Shown in pieces: positions 58,099 to 64,000 of a DNA stretch of 64,000 nt. Within the stretch, counting starts at the first letter, position 1, and every line of letters starts with the position of its first letter. The position numbers were made by a program, and so were the translations under genes. This DNA is from Pseudomonadota bacterium. GTDB taxonomy: Bacteria; Myxococcota_A; Polyangia; Polyangiales; Polyangiaceae. Under the pieces are notes generated by a model. That model did not search any database, was not told the DNA's origin, and worked only from the letters and a program-made list of their open reading frames with translations. The stretch is taken from positions 1 to 64,000 of the forward strand of contig JAFAER010000075.1 in the NCBI GenBank assembly GCA_023423895.1, written 5' to 3'.

Positions 58099-59360
58099 GC
58101 CCGGCGAAGAACATCGAAGCGCCGAATCATCGGTGGAGCCGGGTCGCGGTCTTCGCCGCGTCGGCGATGGCCGTCGTCGGCTCCTTCGCGAGTTGCGCGA
58201 CGACGAGGACCGGACCGATGTCGGAGGACGACAGCCGCACGAGCGTGCCCGACGCGTCGAGCACCGACGACGTCGTCGTGGCGGACGCCGATGCAGGGGC
58301 CCCGGTCGACTGCGAGGACGACGATCCCGATTGCACGACCGAGGTCGTCTCCTGTGACGAGGTCGCGTGGTGCCTTCATCCGACGCCGCTCGACGTGCTC
58401 CACACGTTCACGGCGATCTGGGGCAGCGGTCCGAACGACGTCTGGGCCGTCGGCTCGGGCGGATCGATCCTGCACTACGACGGCAAGACGTGGGTGAAGA
58501 CTCCGTCGGGTGTCGTCAACACGCTCTACGCGATCTGGGGCAGCGGCCCGAACGACATCTGGGTCGTGAGCGACACGACGACGGTGCTCCATGGATCCGG
58601 GTTCAAGGGCGGCACGGCCACGTGGACCCGCTCGGAGACGGGCTTCTCGCCGTGGAACTCCGCGCCGATTCGAGCCGTGTGGGGCACCTCGCCGGAGGAC
58701 GTTCGCATCGGAGGACGCGCCTTCGACCTCGACGAGCCGGACTGGGACAACGGCATCTACGCCGGTCATCAGCTCCTGAAGACGACGGCCCGTGAGGACG
58801 GCGTCGTCTGGAAACAGGTCCCGGGGACCCCGACGGTCCTCAGCATGTGGGGCAGCTCCGCTTCGGACGTCTGGATGGCGGCCGACAACGGCACCTATGC
58901 CTCGCACGAGCGCGGTCTGCTCTTGCATGGAACGCCTCGCGGCGAAGGCGAAGGTGACGACCCGCTCGTCTGGAAGTCCGTCGACAGCCAGTCCGCGCTC
59001 ACGCTGAACGCGGTGTGGGGTAGCGGACCGAACGACATCTGGGCCGTCGGCGTGCTCGGCTCGATTCGTCACTGGACGCCGGGGAAGGTCCGCTTCGACA
59101 AAGTCGCTTCGCCCACGACCGTGACGCTGAACGCGGTGTGGGGCAGCGGGCCGAACGACATCTGGGTGGTCGGCGACTCCGGGACGGTCCTCCACTACGA
59201 CGGAACGTCGTTCGAGCCGTCCACGGTGCAGCTCCCGCTCGGAAGAAGACCAAATCTCTACGGCGTCTGGGGAAGCAGCGCCAACGACGTGTGGATCGTC
59301 GGTGACGGAGTTGCGCTCCACTACACCGGTCCGAAGCCCCCCAAGGGAGGTACGAAGTGA
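58095..59360 (+). CDS. Lipoprotein with WGSGPNDIW propeller repeats, copy 1
   Basis: 421 residues. An N-terminal membrane segment ends in MAVVGSFASC, a lipobox-like site with Cys 34, preceded by 17 polar residues, so the signal is long. An Asp-rich linker follows, then at least seven repeats of the kind AVWGSGPNDIWVVGDSGTVLHYDG (WGSGPNDVWAVG, WGSGPNDIWVVS, WGTSPEDVRIGG, WGSSASDVWMAA, then three more). This builds a beta-propeller of the Ycf48/sialidase-like kind. GTG 58095 overlaps the Cys-rich gene stop, and its own stop overlaps the next GTG. Confidence 0.82.
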   Translation: MSPAKNIEAPNHRWSRVAVFAASAMAVVGSFASCATTRTGPMSEDDSRTSVPDASSTDDVVVADADAGAPVDCEDDDPDCTTEVVSCDEVAWCLHPTPLDVLHTFTAIWGSGPNDVWAVGSGGSILHYDGKTWVKTPSGVVNTLYAIWGSGPNDIWVVSDTTTVLHGSGFKGGTATWTRSETGFSPWNSAPIRAVWGTSPEDVRIGGRAFDLDEPDWDNGIYAGHQLLKTTAREDGVVWKQVPGTPTVLSMWGSSASDVWMAADNGTYASHERGLLLHGTPRGEGEGDDPLVWKSVDSQSALTLNAVWGSGPNDIWAVGVLGSIRHWTPGKVRFDKVASPTTVTLNAVWGSGPNDIWVVGDSGTVLHYDGTSFEPSTVQLPLGRRPNLYGVWGSSANDVWIVGDGVALHYTGPKPPKGGTK

Positions 59361-60619
59361 ACCGTCTCTCGACGCGCAGCGCTGGAGCGGCGATGTTCGC
59401 TCTCTTCGCAGTCGGAATCGTCCTCGTCGCGTGTGCGGACTCCGACGCGACCGATCCGAACGAGACCGACGGCGGCGCCGCGACGACGCTGCCCGAAGCC
59501 TCTGCGCCGGACGATGCGGGCGCGGACGACATGGACGCGAAGGCGGACGCGTCGAACGACGCCGAGACCGACGCTGCTCCGCGCGTCTGCTCCGACGACG
59601 GCTTCTGCCACAGCGTGCTCCCCGGCGACCACGGGCTGCGTGGCGTGTGGGGCGACGGACAGGGCATCGTATGGGCCGTGAGCGCCGGTGGAAGCGTGCT
59701 CCGCTGGGACGGCAACGCGTGGACCGAGCACACGACCGGCCTCGCACCGCTCGCCTCCATCTGGGGGAGCGGGCCGACCGACCTCTGGCTCGTCGCGTCC
59801 GACGGCACCGTGTACCACGGCACCGGAGCGAGCTCGGCGGAGGTCGCCTTCGCCCCGGTCACGCTGCCCGGTGATGCCCAGATCGCGATCAAGTCGATCG
59901 GCGGAACGGGACCGAACGACGTGTGGGCCGTCGGAGGATTCAAGGACGACTGGGTCTGGCCCTGGGCGTGGAAGGGGCGCGTCCTTCACTACGGCGGCGA
60001 TCCCGCGAGCGGAGGCTCGGGCTGGAGCGTCGACGAAGAGCTGTCGTCGAGGAGCATCGCGTTCGCCTCCGTTGCCGCGGACGGCAGCAGCGGCGTCTGG
60101 CTGGCCGGTCAGGAGTTCCGCGAAGACTCGTGGGATCTGATCTACGGCGTGCTGCTCCGGCGCGCGCCCGGCGCCGCGGGATGGACGAGCGTAGAGCTTC
60201 CGGTGGACATGACGATCAGCGAGCGGCCCGAGCCGTTGGATCTCGCGCTGGTCGCGACGACGGGAAGCGGCGTCTGGCTGAGGGGCGCTGTGGCCGGGAT
60301 GGGTGGGAATCGCGCGCCGCTCTGGCGCGGCACGAGCACGGACGGTGGAGCGACCTTCAGCTGGTCCTTCATCGCGCAGCAGCCGTGGGACCCCGACGTC
60401 AAAGCCTTCTGGGGCACGGCCTCGAGCGACATCTGGACCGTCGGTCAGCCGGGACGCGTCACGCGATGGTCCGGCACCAAGTGGCAGCAGGCCGCCGTTC
60501 GCGTGACGAACACGCCGGTCACCACCGCCTTCTACGGGATCTGGGGAACGAGCAGCACCGACTTCTGGGTCGTGGGCGAGAACGCTGCGCTCCACAAGAC
60601 GACGGGAACGAAGCCTTGA
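59357..60619 (+). CDS. Lipoprotein with WGxGxxDxW propeller repeats, copy 2
   Basis: 420 residues. MNRLSTRSAGAAMFALFAVGIVLVAC is the signal peptide (Cys 26). An Asp/Ala-rich linker leads to a propeller with LRGVWGDGQGIVWAVSAGGSVLRWDG, IWGSGPTDLWLVASDGTVYHG, GTGPNDVWAVGG, WGTASSDIWTVGQPGRVTRW and IWGTSSTDFWVVGENAALH. It is related to the preceding gene but its repeats are more diverged, so the duplication is old. GTG 59357 overlaps the previous stop by four bases. Confidence 0.82.
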   Translation: MNRLSTRSAGAAMFALFAVGIVLVACADSDATDPNETDGGAATTLPEASAPDDAGADDMDAKADASNDAETDAAPRVCSDDGFCHSVLPGDHGLRGVWGDGQGIVWAVSAGGSVLRWDGNAWTEHTTGLAPLASIWGSGPTDLWLVASDGTVYHGTGASSAEVAFAPVTLPGDAQIAIKSIGGTGPNDVWAVGGFKDDWVWPWAWKGRVLHYGGDPASGGSGWSVDEELSSRSIAFASVAADGSSGVWLAGQEFREDSWDLIYGVLLRRAPGAAGWTSVELPVDMTISERPEPLDLALVATTGSGVWLRGAVAGMGGNRAPLWRGTSTDGGATFSWSFIAQQPWDPDVKAFWGTASSDIWTVGQPGRVTRWSGTKWQQAAVRVTNTPVTTAFYGIWGTSSTDFWVVGENAALHKTTGTKP

Positions 60620-60629
60620 GGCTGGAATC

Positions 60630-62048
60630 ATGAAGACGCGCATCCGACCTCTGCTGCTCTCGTTCGCTGTCGTCATGTGCGGAGCGGCCGCCATCGTCGC
60701 CTGCAACGACGACGAGCGCGCCGCGTTCGAGGAGCCCAAGCCCGACTCGGGTACGCCGAACCTCCCCGAGGCCGGGTCTTCGAGCTCGGACGACGGTTCT
60801 TCGCTCGCCGACGCCGGAGCCGAAGACGTTAAGCCTCCCTTCGATGCGACCGGCGAGCCCGTGACGTGCGCAGACGACGCCGCGTGCGCCGTTGAGCTCG
60901 TCGCAGGCGAGAACCACTTCTGCGCGCGAATGAACGACGGCACGGCGCGGTGCTGGGGGGACAACGGCAAGGGCTCGCTCGGTACGACGGACCCCGGAAC
61001 GGCGCCCGATGGGACGTCGATCGGGGACGCCGGAGCCGAGGGCGGCACCGTCCCGGGCACCGGCTATGTCGTCAGCGCCGTCGAGGGGCTCGAAGGCGCG
61101 ACGCAGCTCAGCGCGGGCGGAACCACCACTTGCGCTCTCTTGGGCGACGGCGGCGTGTCTTGTTGGGGCGGCAACGACCGCGGACAGCTCGGTCTCCAGA
61201 GCTCGCCGGCGCTCTCGGACTCGCAGGCCCATCCCGACGCGACGCCGACGGCGCTGCCGAGCGCGGCTCGTCGCGTCGACGTCGGAGCTCGAACCGCGTG
61301 CGCCGTCCTGACCAACGAAGAGGTGTGGTGCTGGGGCGACAACTCCGAGCTCGAGGCCGGACGCGCGGCGCCGAAGGGGATCGCGGGACCCGGAAAAGCC
61401 GAGCTGGACGGCTTCTCGATCGCGCGGACCGCGGCCAGCACGAACAACGGCTTCGCCGTCACGGACACCGGTGAGGTCCTCAGCTGGGGCGCCGTCTCCG
61501 GCAGCAAGGGCATCGTCTCGGCGCGCACCTCGTCGCTCACGAACGACGCGCTCCCGCTGGCGATCGGGCTCTCACCGGTGACGAGCTTCGCCGTGACGTC
61601 GGGCTCGACGGCGCACGCATGCGCGGTGGTGAGCGGCGAGGTCTACTGCTGGGGCGCGAGCACGCTCGGCGCGCTCGGTACCGGCCTGGCAGATCGAGCA
61701 TCGATGCCGATGCGGTCGCACGTCGGGAGCGCGACCGCGTGGCCGCAGCAGGTCTCCGCGGCCGGCGAGCTCACGTGTGTCCGACTCACCGACGGCACCG
61801 TGCAATGCACGGGCGACAACTCGCGCGGGGCGCTCGGCCGGATCACGACGGAGGCGATGTCGTGGTCGTTCGAGCCGTCCGACCAGCTCACCACCCATGC
61901 GGTCGCCGTGGCCGTCAGCAAGACGACCGTGTGCGCGCTCACGAAGGCGGGCGGCGTCGTCTGCTGGGGAGGCAACGAACGTGGCGAGCTCGGTCAAGGC
62001 GTGACCGACAAGCTCCCGCACCCCACGCCGGTCTCGATTCGCTTCTGA
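60630..62048 (+). CDS. RCC1-repeat lipoprotein
   Basis: 472 residues. MKTRIRPLLLSFAVVMCGAAAIVAC is the signal peptide (Cys 25). After an Asp/Ser-rich linker come RCC1-type units, each with a HxCAxxxDGxxxCWGxNxxGxLG pattern: HFCARMNDGTARCWGDNGKGSLG, TTCALLGDGGVSCWGGNDRGQLG, TACAVLTNEEVWCWGDNSELEAG, CVRLTDGTVQCTGDNSRGALG and CALTKAGGVVCWGGNERGELGQG. In bacteria such seven-bladed propellers are secreted and probably bind protein. It starts ten bases after the previous stop. Confidence 0.86.
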   Translation: MKTRIRPLLLSFAVVMCGAAAIVACNDDERAAFEEPKPDSGTPNLPEAGSSSSDDGSSLADAGAEDVKPPFDATGEPVTCADDAACAVELVAGENHFCARMNDGTARCWGDNGKGSLGTTDPGTAPDGTSIGDAGAEGGTVPGTGYVVSAVEGLEGATQLSAGGTTTCALLGDGGVSCWGGNDRGQLGLQSSPALSDSQAHPDATPTALPSAARRVDVGARTACAVLTNEEVWCWGDNSELEAGRAAPKGIAGPGKAELDGFSIARTAASTNNGFAVTDTGEVLSWGAVSGSKGIVSARTSSLTNDALPLAIGLSPVTSFAVTSGSTAHACAVVSGEVYCWGASTLGALGTGLADRASMPMRSHVGSATAWPQQVSAAGELTCVRLTDGTVQCTGDNSRGALGRITTEAMSWSFEPSDQLTTHAVAVAVSKTTVCALTKAGGVVCWGGNERGELGQGVTDKLPHPTPVSIRF

Positions 62049-62056
62049 AGGGTAGG

Positions 62057-63856
62057 ATGGTCATGAGACTCGCCGACAAGCTCCTTCGTCTTGGTCTTCT
62101 CGCCCTCGGAGCGACGTGCACGACGAGCGTCATCGTCGCTTGTTCGAGCCGCGACAGCAGCTTCTCCGGGCCCGGTCCGGCGCTCGTCGACCAGGACGCA
62201 CAGGCAGAGGAGCCCGCTGCTCCGACGTGCGGGCTTCACTGCTCGCGTGACCTCAAGCAGGTCCTGGACGGCTGCAAGGAGGACGCGATCGTCGAGCAGT
62301 GCAGTGTCGATCAGGGCTGTGGCAACGGCACCTGCGTCGACGCCTGTACCGCGGCCGCCCTCAACAAGGGCTCGACGGGTTGTGACTTCTGGACGTTGCC
62401 TCCGACCGATTCGATCGAGTTCCCTGGCTCCTGCTTCGCCGCGATGGTCGCGAACACGTGGGACCGCCCGGTCTCGGTCTCCGCCGAGTACGGAGACGCG
62501 TCGCTCGACATCTCGAAGTCGATCTACACCGTCAGTCGCCAGAACGAGGAGCCCGTGTACACGCTCCTCGAGGGGACGCTGCCACCGGGCGAGGTCGCCA
62601 TCGTCTTTCTCGCCCACAACGAGACGGACATGGGCAAGGACCGCACGTATTGCCCGCCGACCGTCACGCCGGCGATGCTCGTCGACCCGATCATCCACGG
62701 AACGGCGAAGACGAAGGCATTCCACATCAAGGCGGACGCCCCCGTCTCGGCGTACTCCATCTATCCGTATGGCGGCGCCGACACGCACATCCCGACTGCG
62801 ACGCTGCTCTTGCCCGTCTCGTCGTGGGAGCAGAACTACATCGCCGTGAGCCCGTTCCATTTCGGGCAGCCGCTCAAGCGACGCACGCTCCAGATCGTCG
62901 CGAACGAAGACGATACGGAGATCCGCATCCGTCCGACCGTCGAAGTGCGAGCCGCCGGAGGCGTGGCCGGAGCGACGGCGGGCGTCACCCAGACGTGGAC
63001 GCTCTCGAAGGGCCAAGTGTTGCAGTTCGTGCAGCCGGCGCTGACGGGGAGCCCGATCGAGACGACGAAGCCCGTCGGCATCTTCGGTGGCTCCGAGTGC
63101 ACCTTCCTTCCGTCGGCGGTCCGCTGGTGCGACACCCTCCAGCAGCAGATCCCCGCCGTCGCGCAATGGGGAACCGAATACGCAGTCGTGCCGTTCCCGT
63201 CGCGCATCAACAGCCTCGCGGAGAGCACGCGCGAGCGGGTGCCGTACACGATCGTGGCTGCCGCCGACGGCACGACGTTCACCTACGAGCCGTCGCGCCC
63301 GCGTGACGCCCCGGAGACCTTGAACGCGGGCGAGAGCGCGAACTTCATCACGGACGAATTCTTCGTGGTCCGAAGCCAGGACGCGAAGCATCCGTTCCAC
63401 GTGAACGTCTACATGACGGGCTCGGAGTATGGCGGCGGGACGGGGTCGACCACCACGGGCGATCCGGACTTCGTCAATGTGCCGGCGGCGGATCAATATC
63501 TCGATCGCTACGTCTTCTTCACGGACTTCACGTTCCCCGACACGCGCCTGACCGTCGTGCGTCGCAAGACGGCGCAGGGCTTTCTGCCCGTCGAGCTGGA
63601 ATGTGCCGGGCCGATCGATGGCTTCCGCTCTCTCGGCACGTCGGGCGAGTACGAATACGCCTTCGTCACGCTGACCGAGGCGTTCGTGCCCCAGAAGTTC
63701 GCCAAGGGTGAGTGCAGCTACGGCCGGCACGAGGCGCGCAGCGACGGTCCCTTCGCCGTCACGGTCTGGGGAACGGGACTGGACGCGAGCTACGGATACG
63801 TCGGCGGAACGGGCCTCCGCACCATCAACGACGCTCCGCCGCCGAACATCCGGTAG
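62057..63856 (+). CDS. IgGFc-binding-domain-like lipoprotein
   Basis: 599 residues. The signal peptide ends in LGATCTTSVIVAC (Cys 29). A Cys-rich region (about 55-95; CSVDQGCGNGTCVDACTAAAL) precedes an IgGFc-binding N-terminal-type domain: FWTLPPTDSIEFPGSCFAAMVANTWDRPVSVSAEYG, HNETDMGKDRTYCPP, FHIKADAPVSAYSIYPYGGADT, PVGIFGGSECTFLPSAVRWCDTLQQQIP and WGTEYAVVPF. In myxobacteria this domain occurs in many surface proteins; binding to IgG is not implied. ATG 62057 and ATG 62063 are both possible. Confidence 0.85.
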   Translation: MVMRLADKLLRLGLLALGATCTTSVIVACSSRDSSFSGPGPALVDQDAQAEEPAAPTCGLHCSRDLKQVLDGCKEDAIVEQCSVDQGCGNGTCVDACTAAALNKGSTGCDFWTLPPTDSIEFPGSCFAAMVANTWDRPVSVSAEYGDASLDISKSIYTVSRQNEEPVYTLLEGTLPPGEVAIVFLAHNETDMGKDRTYCPPTVTPAMLVDPIIHGTAKTKAFHIKADAPVSAYSIYPYGGADTHIPTATLLLPVSSWEQNYIAVSPFHFGQPLKRRTLQIVANEDDTEIRIRPTVEVRAAGGVAGATAGVTQTWTLSKGQVLQFVQPALTGSPIETTKPVGIFGGSECTFLPSAVRWCDTLQQQIPAVAQWGTEYAVVPFPSRINSLAESTRERVPYTIVAAADGTTFTYEPSRPRDAPETLNAGESANFITDEFFVVRSQDAKHPFHVNVYMTGSEYGGGTGSTTTGDPDFVNVPAADQYLDRYVFFTDFTFPDTRLTVVRRKTAQGFLPVELECAGPIDGFRSLGTSGEYEYAFVTLTEAFVPQKFAKGECSYGRHEARSDGPFAVTVWGTGLDASYGYVGGTGLRTINDAPPPNIR

Positions 63857-63884
63857 GGCGCGAGCGCCTCGTCACGTTCGGGTC

Positions 63885-63923
63885 GAGGCCCTCGCTGCCG
63901 GGGAACGTCGAGCGAGGGGCCTC
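63885..63923 (+). terminator. Terminator-like hairpin after the lipoprotein cluster
   Basis: GAGGCCCTCGCT (63885-63896) pairs with AGCGAGGGGCCTC (63911-63923), 12 pairs with a single bulge, around a 14-base loop. It starts 29 bases after the last stop of the cluster. No T run follows. Confidence 0.5.
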
Positions 63924-63939
63924 CCGCGTCGCGCGCTGT

Positions 63940-63960
63940 CAACCAACTACCTATTGGTTG
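63940..63960. promoter_or_regulatory. TetR-type palindrome at the window edge
   Basis: CAACCAA (63940-63946) and TTGGTTG (63954-63960) are perfect inverted arms around CTACCTA. Size and the ACCAA/TTGGT half-sites resemble operators of TetR-family repressors. A second inverted pair, TCGAATTC (63963-63970) and GAATTCGA (63993-64000), lies beside it. The gene it would control is beyond the window. Confidence 0.45.
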
Positions 63961-64000
63961 CGTCGAATTCACCGAGCACGATCGCGTCTCACGAATTCGA

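Overview
The window is high-GC DNA with almost no gene-free space, many GTG starts, many 4-base start/stop overlaps, long lipoprotein linkers rich in Asp, Ala and Gly, an ECF sigma/membrane-partner pair, a zinc-ribbon Ser/Thr kinase and a MYXO-CTERM-like sorting tail. Together these point to a chromosome of a myxobacterium, most likely the Polyangia side (Sorangium/Labilithrix-like). This is inferred from gene style, not from a marker gene. I saw no rRNA, tRNA, insertion sequence, prophage or CRISPR array.

Bases 1-14,871 form an outer-membrane uptake locus. On the plus strand lie exbB, exbD, tonB, a TonB-dependent receptor that carries its own TonB C-terminal domain, and a partner lipoprotein. 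A stand-alone sigma-54 activator with a promoter predicted to give a leaderless mRNA follows. Facing it on the minus strand is a six-gene operon: a PstS-like periplasmic protein, a small lipoprotein, an OprP-like porin, a YfaP-like lipoprotein, a second TonB-domain receptor and a second partner lipoprotein. Two strong palindromes sit upstream of that operon. Bases 14,886-21,540 hold an AlkB-type dioxygenase, two paralogous zinc-ribbon membrane proteins, a radical SAM/SPASM enzyme and a hemE-hemH-hemY heme operon.

Bases 21,616-28,830 begin with a small membrane protein and an acyl-CoA mutase large subunit whose substrate residues differ from methylmalonyl-CoA mutase. They then enter a region unusually rich in tandem repeats, both between genes and inside a double zinc-ribbon protein, with a MarR regulator and a CAP-domain lipoprotein among them. 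Bases 28,834-31,481 carry a membrane protein, a DUF6986-like lyase and a DUF1554-like lipoprotein.

Bases 31,505-37,215 are the most striking part: an orphan DNA methyltransferase is translationally coupled to a single 1,375-residue protein that joins topoisomerase III to a full RecQ helicase, with recX converging on it. Bases 37,297-47,136 hold a cytosolic kinase, a VanW protein, a LysM lytic transglycosylase, a beta-propeller lipoprotein, a FadL-type porin, a PHP phosphoesterase and a YIP1-like membrane protein.

Bases 47,275-63,856 are surface-oriented: a 1,732-residue SBBP/Ig-repeat protein with a MYXO-CTERM-like tail, a divergent DHFR-family/ECF sigma pair, and an ECF sigma plus membrane-partner pair followed by a row of five lipoproteins (Cys-rich, two WGSGPNDIW propellers, RCC1, IgGFc-binding-like). 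The window ends with a terminator-like hairpin and a TetR-type palindrome that probably belongs to the next gene.
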